DNA of 64,000 bases. Source: Bacteroidales bacterium. GTDB lineage: Bacteria; Bacteroidota; Bacteroidia; Bacteroidales; F082. Numbering within the stretch: the stretch's first letter is position 1; the number at the start of each line of letters is the position of its first letter. The notes below the pieces were generated by a model. That model did not search any database and had not been told where the DNA came from. It worked only from the letters and a program-made list of their open reading frames with translations. The position numbers and the translations under genes are program-made. Shown here in pieces: positions 8,408 to 19,555 of this stretch. The stretch lies in contig JAKSMW010000003.1 in assembly GCA_024400395.1 (NCBI GenBank), positions 40,926-104,925 of the forward strand. Direction: 5' to 3'.

Positions 8408-8449
8408 AACGCAAGACACAGTGCACATGCATCCACTGTGTCTTGCGTT
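8408..8449 (-). terminator. Strong terminator after the small secreted-protein gene
   Basis: A 16-bp perfect stem (8408-8423 / 8434-8449) with a 10-base loop, followed on the minus strand by TTTCTTATTTTTAAC. It separates the 79-residue gene from the acyl-CoA operon promoter. Confidence 0.9.
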
Positions 8450-8478
8450 CTCCTATGTTTTTCTCGTTGATATTTCCC

Positions 8479-8718
8479 TTAATCTCTCTTTTTGGAGATG
8501 GCGTATCCCGCGCCAAGTGCCGTGAGAATTAAAATGCCGCTGCCTAACGGTGCGTTCTGGTCGCCTGTCAAGCCATGCGAACCCGGGAGAGCCGGTAAGT
8601 CTTCTTCGTTACGGATGTTGTCGAAATCTTCCCAATCGTTGAAAAAACCGTCCCTCTGCGCTGAAGCACCAAATCCGAGAGCTATCGTCAATGCAATTGT
8701 AAAAAATAATTTCTTCAT
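8479..8718 (-). CDS. Small exported protein with a C-terminal anchor-like tail
   Basis: A 79-residue protein of unknown function. Residues 1-20 are a signal peptide (MKKLFFTIALTIALGFGASA). A short acidic and Asn-rich middle follows (GFFNDWEDFDNIRNEEDLP), then LPGSHGLTGDQNAPLGSG, a hydrophobic helix (ILILTALGAGYAI) and a basic end (SKKRD). The order short Gly/Pro motif, membrane helix, basic tail resembles C-terminal sorting signals processed by exosortase-type or related enzymes; that is an analogy. It has its own promoter and a strong terminator, so it is expressed singly. Confidence 0.7.
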   Translation of the reverse strand: MKKLFFTIALTIALGFGASAQRDGFFNDWEDFDNIRNEEDLPALPGSHGLTGDQNAPLGSGILILTALGAGYAISKKRD

Positions 8719-8843
8719 ATCGTATCTATCTATAATTCAACACTTCACGTTGCGAGGTTTATCAGAAAAGCCTGTCGAAACATACAGTGGCCGCTTCTTT
8801 TTTTACTTTTCCGAAACCACAACATTCTATCAATTATCGAGGT

Positions 8844-8877
8844 GCAAAGATAATAAAATTTTTTAAATAAAAACAAA
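8844..8877 (-). promoter_or_regulatory. Promoter of the small exported protein
   Basis: On the minus strand TATCTTTGC (8844-8852) is preceded after 21 bases by TTTG (8874-8877), a full match to the Bacteroides promoter. It implies an untranslated leader of about 120 bases before the ATG at 8718, in which no clear fold was found. Confidence 0.75.
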
Positions 8878-8964
8878 ATTTATTTTTTTGTCAACAGAAC
8901 TGACACACAAGGAAGAAATCCCTCGTGCGCCAGCCCCTTTCAACTTTATAACTTTCAAACTAAA
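8878..8964 (-). other. AT-rich spacer with ACTTTATAACTTT motif
   Basis: Part of the 304-base gap between 8718 and 9023; no gene is seen here. Bases 8941-8960 carry CAACTTTATAACTTTCAAAC, which recurs in variant form after ahcY (11424-11452) and after trpS (61920-61986). Confidence 0.5.
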
Positions 8965-8994
8965 AAAGAGGCCTCCATCTCTGAAAGCCTCTTT
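8965..8994 (-). terminator. Terminator of the surface lipoprotein locus
   Basis: An 8-bp stem AAAGAGGC / GCCTCTTT, 28 bases after the stop at 9023, followed on the minus strand by a TTTTTTAG run. Confidence 0.8.
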
Positions 8995-9022
8995 GCAATA
9001 TGATATTCGTAATAGTTGAATT

Positions 9023-10639
9023 CTATTCTACATCACGAACAAGACGGACGGAATGACCTCTATAGCGGAAATTTTGAGCAACAGAAAAATTGCTTTTATT
9101 AAAGTTCAAAAAATAGGCATTATCAGCTTCATTTTTAGTTCTTGACCAGTACCTGCCCCTAATATCTGTTACAGCTTGTTCTTCGATTGCCTTACCTTTA
9201 CGACTATAACCAGCAGGAAGGAATATCACGCCTGCCGACTCCATATCACTCCATTTTGCAATATTTGAGGTTGGATAACCTGTAGTAGTATTATTTACTT
9301 GAGATATGCCAGTGATACTATTGTTGGGTATAAGCACATTTCCGTTATAACCGTCCGGGAATATGACTATACCCTGCACACCATTCAACTTTGCCTTTGC
9401 AAACCTGTTTGTAGCAGCAGCAGCAGTACGTTTGTTCAAAAGATGATCCCATTCGCCTTCAGACAGTGTGTACCACGTGCCTTCCTGAATGTTGTTGGAT
9501 TTACAATAAGCAATACCCCAGTCATTAAATTCACCTGTCGTGTAATCGGTAGTAGCTGCATCTTGGGTGTAAATTCCCCAATTATTATATGTAGCATCTG
9601 TTGACCAGCAGAAAAGGTCAATATCACCTTCTTTCGTGCCTATTGTTTCATTAGCTCCTCCTTTTCTGAGACAGTCATACTGATTAGTGGCGAATTTTCA
9701 AGCAGTAGGTTTCCCGGATGCATTTATTGTCGCAACGAGGTTGCCCTTTGCGAACTCAACCTTCTTTCCTTCGCTATTCACTGTAAATCCGATTGGTTCT
9801 ATCTCACCCTCAACCTCGACTTCTGTTTCGACATCAAGCACATTGTTGACACCGTTGAAGGCAGTTCCATAATCCGTCACGTTAATTGTAATCTCCATGT
9901 ATTTGCCGTTGGCGCAGTTGAAGCGCACCGTGAGGTCGCCGCCGTTGATTTTAGCGAGCGGGATGTAAACTTCAGTGGTGGCTTCCGACGTGAGTTGTAG
10001 ACCGCCGAAGCTGACGGTCATTTTCTTTGCGCCGTCGGCGATGGCTGCGAATTCAGGAGTCTCGCCGTTGAATGTGACGTTTATTTTTCCATTGAGGTTG
10101 GATGTGGTGCTCGTGAGCACTATCGATTTCAGCTTGCTGGCGTCGGTGTCGTCAGTATTTTTACCCTTGAGCTTCAGCTTCAGCATGTTCACCGCGTTGT
10201 TGAACTGCAGGCCGCCTTCAACGCTGTTGGTGACCGCCACCATCGGGACGATTTGCTTTGCGGCAGCGTATGTCATCGTCGGTGGGATGTTTATGCTGAA
10301 CGACAGCGGATCAGCGACGTAGCTGATGTATTCTTTCGGGTAGCCAACGTAGTACGGGCCTTCGTCTGTGACCTCGCCTTCAAAAACGCCATTAGTGGTG
10401 CCTGCGCCCTCTTTGAGGGTCAGCTCGCAGCCGTTCATGCTGATCTGGTCGTCTTTGCTCCAGTTCACCTTCAGGCCGTCGATGGCCGTCTTCGAGCCGC
10501 CGCCGCTCTCCGTCACCGCGCTGACGGTGACCGTCCGCGCCTCGCCGTTAGTGAATCCGACGACTGGCTTCCTGCATGAAACCATCGTCATCAGGCCCGC
10601 CAATGCGAGGCCCATCATTGCCATTGAGAATCTCTTCAT
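9023..10639 (-). pseudogene. Fimbrillin-like surface lipoprotein interrupted by one in-frame TGA
   Basis: One continuous frame of 538 sense codons is broken only by TGA at 9698-9700 (codon 314); the sequence on both sides is otherwise open and in the same frame. The N-terminus is a lipoprotein signal (LAGLMTMVSC). Residues about 35-290 look like a fimbrillin/Mfa-like adhesin domain (TVSAVTESGGGSKTAIDGLKVNWSKDDQISM). After the stop the frame continues KFATNQYDC and then DIDLFCWSTDATYNNWG, TWYTLSEGEWDHLL, GVIFLPAGYSR and YWSRTKNEADNAYFLNF, a FISUMP-like C-terminal domain ending HSVRLVRDVE. Related proteins have a Trp where the TGA stands (A-W-K-F), so TGG to TGA is the likely change. It could be a nonsense mutation, a sequencing error, or a truncated but secreted 313-residue form. 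It follows a 49-residue ORF by 46 bases. Confidence 0.8.
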
Positions 10640-10685
10640 CTCTCTTTTCTCCTTTTTTCTGTTCTACATTAATTTAACTCACGCA

Positions 10686-10835
10686 TCAGCCGACGAAAGT
10701 TATCTTCACATCGTTGAGTGGCTGTGTGCTTTTCCCTGACGCGCCGCTCGCGGCGTAGCCTTGTTCTGTCATGAAGCTTGTCGCTTCGATTCTTGGGGCT
10801 TCGTAGCCCGCCTTTCTGTTGATTTCTTTCTTCAT
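10686..10835 (-). CDS. Small 49-residue protein upstream of the adhesin-like gene
   Basis: ATG at 10835, stop TGA at 10686-10688. The product starts MKKEINRKAGYEAPRIEATS and ends NDVKITFVG. It has no signal peptide and no membrane helix. Short ORFs of this style (KKxYxxPxIEV...) are often seen in Bacteroidales just before fimbrillin/FISUMP-type surface genes; their function is unknown. The spacing of 46 bases to the next gene and the shared strand suggest one transcript, led by the promoter at 11186. Confidence 0.6.
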   Translation of the reverse strand: MKKEINRKAGYEAPRIEATSFMTEQGYAASGASGKSTQPLNDVKITFVG

Positions 10836-10898
10836 TTTTTAAATTATTTAATGTCTTTAGTGTCGATTAATGTCATTAATGTCATGAAAAAAGATTCC

Positions 10899-11024
10899 CT
10901 GAAACCTCTGAAACCATTGAAACCTCTGAAACCATTGAAACCCCTGAAACCTCTGAAACTCCTGAAACCCCTGAAACCTCTGAAACCCCTGAAACCTCTG
11001 AAACCATCGGAAACACCGAAAGCC
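10899..11024. repeat. Twelve-copy 9-bp tandem array
   Basis: Twelve units of (C/T)TGAAACC(T/A/C) run without interruption from 10899 to 11006, followed by two degenerate units. Two open frames cross it, (LKP)n on plus and (GFR)n on minus, but neither has recognisable domains or a convincing start, so both are taken as artefacts. The array lies in the leader of the small ORF/adhesin transcript. Just before it (10862-10885) there is a partial TTAATGTCA repeat. Confidence 0.9.
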
Positions 11025-11093
11025 CCTGACTTGCGGTCAGCGGCGGAGTTTTTAAACAAAAGATAAATTGTTGATTTACAGCAAATTGGTAAC

Positions 11094-11165
11094 GGGGGGG
11101 GGTAATCACAATATCCCTATTCGCCAAATTCGGCGAACAGAATCATTGTCCTTGATATTGTGATT
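11094..11165 (-). other. Leader hairpin with inner stem and adjacent G9/C9 tract
   Basis: AATCACAATATC (11104-11115) pairs perfectly with GATATTGTGATT (11154-11165). Inside sits a second hairpin TTCGCC/GGCGAA (11120-11125 / 11132-11137). On the minus strand the fold begins about 15 bases after the predicted transcript start and is followed at once by nine C residues (11094-11102). There is no T tract, so it is not an intrinsic terminator. It may protect the 5' end or regulate the adhesin-like locus; the homopolymer is a candidate slippage site. Confidence 0.7.
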
Positions 11166-11185
11166 GCACTCTTTTCATATTGGCG

Positions 11186-11194
11186 GCAAAAGTA
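11186..11194 (-). promoter_or_regulatory. Probable promoter of the small ORF / adhesin-like locus
   Basis: TACTTTTGC on the minus strand. No good -33 box is seen. It implies a leader of about 340 bases before the ATG at 10835, containing the hairpin, the C9 tract and the 9-bp array. Confidence 0.5.
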
Positions 11195-11278
11195 CAACTT
11201 TTTTTAATATGTGCGACATTAATTTTTCATTTTTTTGTACACGTGCCGGATACCATGACGGGTGCGCGTGATCTGTCT

Positions 11279-11412
11279 GCCGGGCACACGTGCCGCGTAC
11301 CCGGTTATTGAGGTACTGCCCTGCGGGCAGCCTGCAACCCAGACGGGGTGCCTGTAAGGCACTACCTCAATAACCGGGTACATGGAGGCGAAGCCGACAT
11401 GTGTCCGGCAAC
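11279..11412. repeat. Branched palindromic element, copy A
   Basis: The outer stem is a perfect 19-bp inverted repeat (11297-11315 / 11363-11381; starts GTACCCGG, ends TGAGGTA). Directly inside are two further hairpins, CTGCC-CTGCG-GGCAG (11316-11330) and GTGCC-TGTAA-GGCAC (11348-11362), giving a three-way junction. Flanks CCGGGCACACGTG and CATGTGTCCGG extend the symmetry. A shortened relative lies at 59895-59945. It sits between the adhesin-like locus and the end of ahcY; no coding sequence is seen. Confidence 0.85.
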
Positions 11413-11455
11413 ATGCGCCAGCCACTTTCTACTTTATAACTTTATGAACTTTCGG

Positions 11456-12883
11456 CTAATACCTGTAAATGTCCGCCTTGAACGGGCCTTCCACCGGGAC
11501 GCCGATGTAGTCGGCTTGTTTCTGTGTGAGTTTTGTGAGTTTCACTCCGATTTTCTCGAGGTGGAGGCGTGCCACTTCCTCATCGAGATATTTCGGGAGG
11601 CAATAGACGTCAACCGGGTACTTGCCGCGGTTCTTCCAGAGGTCCATCTGGGCCAAGGTCTGGTTGGTGAATGAGTTGCTCATCACGAAGCTGGCGTGGC
11701 CTGTGGCGCATCCGAGGTTCACGAGGCGGCCTTCAGCGAGGAGGAAAATCTCGTGTCCGTCGGGGAAGATGAACTTGTCAACCTGCGGTTTGATGTTGAC
11801 TTTCTTTATTCCTTCGAGGTTTTCGAGTCGGCTCACCTGAATCTCGTTGTCGAAGTGTCCGATGTTGCACACGATGGCCTGGTTCTTCATCATGAGCATG
11901 TGTTCGAGCGTGACGACGTCGCAGTTGCCGGTGCAGGTGACGAAGACGTTGCCTTCCTTGACGGCTTCTTCCATCGTCGTGACCTCATAGCCTTCCATTG
12001 CGGCCTGAAGTGCGCATATCGGGTCGATTTCCGTCACGATGACGCGTGCGCCGTAGGAACGCATCGACTGTGCGCAGCCTTTGCCGACATCGCCGTAGCC
12101 GAGGACGACGACGACTTTTCCGGCGAGCATCACGTCGGTGGCGCGTTTGATGCCGTCAGCCAACGACTCGCGGCAGCCGTAGAGGTTGTCGAACTTCGAC
12201 TTGGTGACGCTGTCGTTCACGTTGATAGCCGGGACGAGGAGTTTGCCGGCTTCCTTCATCTGGTAGAGACGGTGGACGCCCGTCGTCGTCTCTTCGGAGA
12301 CGCCTTTCCAGTTCGCGACGACCTTGTGCCAATGCGTCGGGTCTTCTTTATACGTTGCGATGATGACGCTCATCAAGGCTTTCTCTTCTTCGTTTGACGG
12401 CACGGCTTCCATGAGTTTCGGGTCGTTTTCGCAGTCGAAGCCTTTGTGAATCAGCAATGTGGCGTCACCGCCGTCATCGACGATGAGGTCAGGGCCGCTT
12501 CCGTCGGGGAAGGTGAGGGCGCGCATGGTGCACCACCAGTAGTCTTCAAGAGTCTCGCCTTTCCAAGCGAAGACAGGAGTGCCTGTCGCGGCTATCGCGG
12601 CGGCGGCATGGTCCTGCGTTGAGAAGATGTTGCAGCTCGCCCAGCGCACCTCGGCACCGAGAGCCTTCAACGTCTCGATGAGACATGCGGTCTGCACCGT
12701 CATGTGCAACGAACCGCTGACCTTCGCGCCTTTGAGCGGTTTCTCATCGCCGTATTTTCTGCGCAACGCCATAAGACCTGGCATTTCATGTTCCGAAATC
12801 TCGATGTCTTTCCTTCCCCATTCCGCGAGGCTCATGTCAGCCACAAGGTTCGGGAGTTCACGTTTTTTTAATTCTTCTTTCAT
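11456..12883 (-). CDS. ahcY: S-adenosyl-L-homocysteine hydrolase
   Basis: A 475-residue enzyme if started at the ATG at 12883 (an upstream ATG at 12895 adds MHIN). It splits S-adenosylhomocysteine to adenosine and homocysteine and so keeps methylation running. Visible hallmarks: [16 protein letters not shown] and [10 protein letters not shown] of the substrate domain, the NAD-binding motif [10 protein letters not shown], the [11 protein letters not shown] segment and the conserved C-terminal KADIYRY that reaches into the partner subunit's cofactor site. Length matches the long bacterial form with the insert around DPTHWHKVV. The gene stands alone; downstream is a ACTTTATAACTTTAT-like spacer and palindrome A. 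Confidence 0.97.
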   Translation of the reverse strand: MKEELKKRELPNLVADMSLAEWGRKDIEISEHEMPGLMALRRKYGDEKPLKGAKVSGSLHMTVQTACLIETLKALGAEVRWASCNIFSTQDHAAAAIAATGTPVFAWKGETLEDYWWCTMRALTFPDGSGPDLIVDDGGDATLLIHKGFDCENDPKLMEAVPSNEEEKALMSVIIATYKEDPTHWHKVVANWKGVSEETTTGVHRLYQMKEAGKLLVPAINVNDSVTKSKFDNLYGCRESLADGIKRATDVMLAGKVVVVLGYGDVGKGCAQSMRSYGARVIVTEIDPICALQAAMEGYEVTTMEEAVKEGNVFVTCTGNCDVVTLEHMLMMKNQAIVCNIGHFDNEIQVSRLENLEGIKKVNIKPQVDKFIFPDGHEIFLLAEGRLVNLGCATGHASFVMSNSFTNQTLAQMDLWKNRGKYPVDVYCLPKYLDEEVARLHLEKIGVKLTKLTQKQADYIGVPVEGPFKADIYRY

Positions 12884-12929
12884 ATTGATATGCAACCGCT
12901 ATGCGGTTTATTTGTTATTATTTGTTATG

Positions 12930-14333
12930 TTAAAATTCAAAAACCACAGCATGTTCGGCTTTCACCTTGCCATTAACATTGATAAGGTATCCGTCGGCGG
13001 ATTTTTTTACCGAAACATTGTTTCTGCTGCCAAGGATTTTCGGGTGTTTCTTATCAAGTCCTTTCATATCGCATTTAATCTCAATGCTTTGCGGAAGCGT
13101 CTCGCCTTCATCCAAGAGATAGAAAGCATAAATCTTCTGCTCGCCGTTGTCAGATTCCAGAATTTGCGTAAAACGCCATTTTCCGGAGCGATAAGGATAA
13201 ATCGGCCGCGTCTTGTAAATCGCATTCCCGTTGATTTTCATCCATTCGCCGATTTCGTGCATCCTTGAAACGGCTGTCGGAGGCAGTTCGCCCTCCGGCG
13301 ACGGTCCCACGTTGAGCAGGTAGTTGCCGCCTTTCGCCACGATGTCAACTAAAAGATGTATTATCTTATTGGTTGTCTTGTAGTTATCGTTCTCCACATA
13401 CGACCATGAGTTTCCCATCGACATGCACGTCTCCCACGGGAACGGAAGCAAAGTGTCGGGGACCTGCTGTTCCGGTGTCTGGTAGTTCTCGTATTTCCCG
13501 TGCACCGAGCGGTCAACAATTATCAGGTCGGGATTGTTCTCGCGGGCCATCGCTGCGATTTTCGGCATGTCGATGTCCTGGATGTAACATTTGCATCCGA
13601 GCCACGGGCGCGTCTCGTCGTCGATGCTGTATTCCGGTCGGATCCAGCCGCCGTCGAGCCACAGGATGTCGATGTCGCCGTAGTTATGTGTCAGTTCCTT
13701 GATCTGGTTGTAGGTGAAGTCGCTGAAACGCCGCCATCTCTCGGGATATTTCTGCGGGTCGTAGTTGACATTACGGTCGGGCGTCGCCCACTGCTCCGCC
13801 CAATAATCCTCATGATGCCAGTCGGCCTTCGAGAAATAGAGTCCCGTCCAAAAACCTTGATTTCTAAAGGCTTTCACTATCTCGCCGGTGATGTCGGCCT
13901 TTTTATTCTTTGAAAAAGGACACGAGGCATCAACCGTCGAATACGTTGTTTCCTTGGTGTCGTACATACAGAAGCCATCGTGATGTTTCGTGGTGAAGAC
14001 CACATATTTCATTCCGGCTTCTTTCGCCAACGCCGCCCACTCGTCAGGGTTGAACTTCACAGGGTTGAAGGTCTTGTTAAGTGCTTGATAATCATTTTTA
14101 TACTGAATATAATTGACATCTCCTCGGTCAATCCAGTCTTCGTTGCAGATTGACCATGACTCGACGACGCCCCATTGGGAATACATCCCCCAATGCATCA
14201 TGAATCCGAACTTCAGATCCTGCCATTCGGCGATGCGGTTTGTGATGACGGGGTCGTCTTCCGGCTTCGTCAAATCTTGCGCGAAAGCGGAGACACTTAT
14301 TATTAATAGTACTGCACTTAAAAGTTTCTTCAT
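12930..14333 (-). CDS. Alpha-L-fucosidase, GH29
   Basis: A 467-residue secreted glycosidase when started at the ATG at 14333, which gives a clean signal peptide (MKKLLSAVLLIISVSAFAQ); the longer frame from 14477 overlaps leuS and is rejected. GH29 features: FGFMMHWGMYS near the N-terminus, VVFTTKHHDGF (residues 111-121) and the nucleophile D227 in ILWLDGGW. It releases L-fucose from host or plant glycans, probably in the periplasm. The C-terminal 90 residues form a beta domain. It follows leuS on the same strand, with a 2-copy direct repeat between. No SusCD pair or other glycosidase is adjacent, so it is not part of an obvious polysaccharide locus. Confidence 0.93.
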   Translation of the reverse strand: MKKLLSAVLLIISVSAFAQDLTKPEDDPVITNRIAEWQDLKFGFMMHWGMYSQWGVVESWSICNEDWIDRGDVNYIQYKNDYQALNKTFNPVKFNPDEWAALAKEAGMKYVVFTTKHHDGFCMYDTKETTYSTVDASCPFSKNKKADITGEIVKAFRNQGFWTGLYFSKADWHHEDYWAEQWATPDRNVNYDPQKYPERWRRFSDFTYNQIKELTHNYGDIDILWLDGGWIRPEYSIDDETRPWLGCKCYIQDIDMPKIAAMARENNPDLIIVDRSVHGKYENYQTPEQQVPDTLLPFPWETCMSMGNSWSYVENDNYKTTNKIIHLLVDIVAKGGNYLLNVGPSPEGELPPTAVSRMHEIGEWMKINGNAIYKTRPIYPYRSGKWRFTQILESDNGEQKIYAFYLLDEGETLPQSIEIKCDMKGLDKKHPKILGSRNNVSVKKSADGYLINVNGKVKAEHAVVFEF

Positions 14334-14341
14334 ATTTATTT

Positions 14342-14383
14342 TAACACAAGTTGCACGAGTTAGTAACACAAGTTGCACGAGTT
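14342..14383 (-). repeat. Two copies of a 20-bp direct repeat
   Basis: Units at 14342-14361 and 14364-14383 are identical (TAACACAAGTTGCACGAGTT). The array lies between the leuS stop and the fucosidase start. A diverged relative (CACAAGT, GCAAGTTGCGC) is seen at 58699-58770. Confidence 0.85.
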
Positions 14384-14404
14384 TTTGTACTGACCTTTTC
14401 AACT

Positions 14405-17539
<3,135 letters not shown>

Positions 17540-17698
17540 TTTATGCTATTTCTTGATGAAACGTCTCACCGCTTCACTGTTTTGTTTTAAATAATTTAAA
17601 TTCCGAATTGTAATAATTCGAGTTTTTCCACGTTTCAAAAAAACGTACAAAAGTACAACATTTTTCAATTGGACTGAACATTGTTTGCATAAAAATAC

Positions 17699-17707
17699 TA
17701 ATTTTGC
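17699..17707 (+). promoter_or_regulatory. -7 promoter element of the histidine kinase gene
   Basis: TAATTTTGC ends 16 bases before the ATG at 17723. On the other strand, TACTTTTG (17648-17655) is a candidate leuS promoter about 110 bases before its ATG. Confidence 0.55.
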
Positions 17708-17722
17708 GACTTTCAAAATAAT

Positions 17723-19234
17723 ATGAAAGCAAATTTCTACACACATAAGAAAAGATGGAAGATAGCATTGGCTGTCTTGGCGTTGATAATCGTTTGTGCT
17801 TCAATATATTACACAAATATTTTGGTAAAAAGGTTTGCGGCGCAGGAGACCAAGCAGATTGAGATGTGGGCGGAGGCGGTGCAGAGTCACGTGGAGCTGA
17901 TGAAATATACGGAGACGTTTTTCGCCGAGGTTAGCGACCAGGAGCAGAAACGCGTTGAGCTTCTTGCACTTGCGTACAAGAGTTTCCTTGAGGCGGGTCC
18001 TGACGAAAACACATCCATTTACCTTGAAATCATCAGGAGCAACATCAGTATTCCGGTCGTCATCGCCGACGACGACGGGAGGATACGCAACTCCATCAAT
18101 CTTCCGGAGAAGTTCAGGGGCAAGAAATACTTCGACGACGAGATGGTCGCGGAGTTCAACGTCTATCCGCCTATAAAAATCGACCTTTACGGCAAGACGT
18201 CGTGGCTTTTCTACAACGAGTCGCTCATCTACACCGAGCTGAAAAGCGTCCTCGACGGGATGTTCCAGGTCTTCGTCGCCGATGTCACCGACAACGCCGT
18301 GGGCGCGCCGGTCATCATCGTTGACAGCGTTGACAGCAAGGTACTTGCTTACGGGAAACTCGACAGCGTGAAGATGCAGGACAAGGAATACGTCGCCAGA
18401 CAGCTCGAAATAATGCAGGAAGACCACTTCCCCATCAAGGTGAACTACCTCAACGGAAACAAGGTTTATATTTACTACAGAGGTTCCGACCTTCTTCAGC
18501 AGATGCGTTATTTCCCTGTTATTCAGATACTTATCTTCGCTTTCTTCTTTGTGATAGCGTATCTGCTCTTCAGTTACGCCCGGCGTTCGGAGCAAAACCA
18601 GGTGTGGGCTGGAATGGCGAAGGAGACGGCGCATCAGATCGGGACGCCGCTCAGCTCGCTCATGGGCTGGGTCGAGCTTCTGAAACTCGAAGAGAAACCG
18701 TTCATCGGGACGTCTGACATGGAAAGCGACATCGAGCGGCTGAAGACGATAACGGAACGTTTCTCCAAGATAGGTTCCATCCCGACCTTGGAGCCGAGCG
18801 ACGTGGTCGATGTCACACGCAAGACCATGCGTTATCTGCAAAAACGGTTCTCATCGAAATTCGACTTCCAGATTCAACTTCCTGAACGCGAGATCGTCGT
18901 ACCTCTCAACGCCGCCCTGTTCGGATGGGTTTTGGAAAACCTGACTAAAAACGCCATCGACGCCATGACCGACCACGGCAGCCTCACCGTAGAGATGACC
19001 GAAGACGACAACAACATCTTCATCGATGTCACCGACACCGGCAAGGGGATGCCGCGCTCGATGTTCACGCAAGTCTTCAAGCCCGGCTACACATCCAAGA
19101 AACGGGGCTGGGGACTCGGACTCTCGCTCGCAAAACGTATCGTCGAAGACTATCACAAAGGGAAAATCTTCGTGAAAAACAGCACCATCGGCCAAGGCAC
19201 GACGTTCAGAATCATCTTGGAAAAGAATCTTTGA
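17723..19234 (+). CDS. Membrane sensor histidine kinase
   Basis: A 503-residue kinase. One membrane helix is at 14-33 and a second at about 264-284, framing a periplasmic sensor domain of about 230 residues with no family I can name. The kinase core follows: H304 in AKETAHQIGTPLSSLMGW, the N box NLTKNAIDAM, the G1 box DTGKGMP and the G2 box GWGLGLSLAKRI. The HQIGTPL form of the H box is common in Bacteroidota. No response regulator is adjacent, so it is an orphan here; the next genes on the strand belong to the PqqD cassette, which has its own -7 box. It would autophosphorylate in response to an envelope signal. Confidence 0.9.
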   Translation: MKANFYTHKKRWKIALAVLALIIVCASIYYTNILVKRFAAQETKQIEMWAEAVQSHVELMKYTETFFAEVSDQEQKRVELLALAYKSFLEAGPDENTSIYLEIIRSNISIPVVIADDDGRIRNSINLPEKFRGKKYFDDEMVAEFNVYPPIKIDLYGKTSWLFYNESLIYTELKSVLDGMFQVFVADVTDNAVGAPVIIVDSVDSKVLAYGKLDSVKMQDKEYVARQLEIMQEDHFPIKVNYLNGNKVYIYYRGSDLLQQMRYFPVIQILIFAFFFVIAYLLFSYARRSEQNQVWAGMAKETAHQIGTPLSSLMGWVELLKLEEKPFIGTSDMESDIERLKTITERFSKIGSIPTLEPSDVVDVTRKTMRYLQKRFSSKFDFQIQLPEREIVVPLNAALFGWVLENLTKNAIDAMTDHGSLTVEMTEDDNNIFIDVTDTGKGMPRSMFTQVFKPGYTSKKRGWGLGLSLAKRIVEDYHKGKIFVKNSTIGQGTTFRIILEKNL

Positions 19235-19264
19235 TTTAAATAGTCAAAATCCAATATTATTTTG

Positions 19265-19273
19265 TATTTTTGC
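19265..19273 (+). promoter_or_regulatory. -7 promoter element of the PqqD/HprK/S24 cassette
   Basis: TATTTTTGC ends 21 bases before the ATG at 19295 and 31 bases after the histidine kinase stop, so the cassette can be transcribed independently. No good -33 box. Confidence 0.55.
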
Positions 19274-19294
19274 GGCTTAAAACTTTTTTTCAAA

Positions 19295-19555
19295 ATGAGA
19301 ATAAACGAAAAGATAAAAATCCGCAATGTCGCTGGCGAACAGATCGCCATGCTTCACGACAAGGACATGATGACACGTGTCGTGGCGTTCAACGAGACCG
19401 CTCTTTATCTGTGGAACTCATTGTTAAACAAAGACTTCACGATTGAAGATGCGGCAAACCTCCTCCTCGAAAAATACGATGTCGATGAGGCGACAGCAAA
19501 GAACGACGCCGCTGCTTGGGTAAAAAACCTTGAGAACAATGGCTTGCTCATCTAA
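19295..19555 (+). CDS. PqqD-family peptide-binding protein
   Basis: An 86-residue protein starting at the ATG at 19295; an upstream frame start at 19262 overlaps the promoter. It shows the PqqD pattern: IRNVAGEQIAMLHDKDMMTRVVAFNETALYLWNSLLNKDFTIEDAANLLLEKYDVDEATA, split here as N-terminal strands, then FNETALYLWN and the winged-helix part. In the family these are RiPP recognition elements that bind the leader of a precursor peptide and hand it to a modifying enzyme. Its end overlaps the start of the HprK-like gene by 17 bases, so the two are coupled. No precursor peptide ORF was found within the cassette. Confidence 0.85.
   Translation: MRINEKIKIRNVAGEQIAMLHDKDMMTRVVAFNETALYLWNSLLNKDFTIEDAANLLLEKYDVDEATAKNDAAAWVKNLENNGLLI

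Noticed and set aside
9436-9627. Separate 63-residue ORF on the minus strand
   Set aside because: It lies in another frame over the interrupted lipoprotein gene, whose own frame is open through this region.
9698-10639. TGA recoded as tryptophan in this organism
   Set aside because: TGA ends several other genes cleanly, for example the carboxylase gene at 6330 and the 49-residue ORF at 10686.
10761-11066. Open frames giving (LKP)n on plus and (GFR)n on minus
   Set aside because: They exist only because the 9-bp array is a multiple of three; there is no domain, no signal and no supporting start.
11104-11165. Rho-independent terminator
   Set aside because: The stem is followed by a C9 tract rather than a T run on the minus strand, and by GCACTC on the plus strand.
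17801-18841. 346-residue minus-strand ORF opposite the histidine kinase
   Set aside because: It is a shadow frame of a gene with complete kinase motifs on the plus strand and shows no domain.
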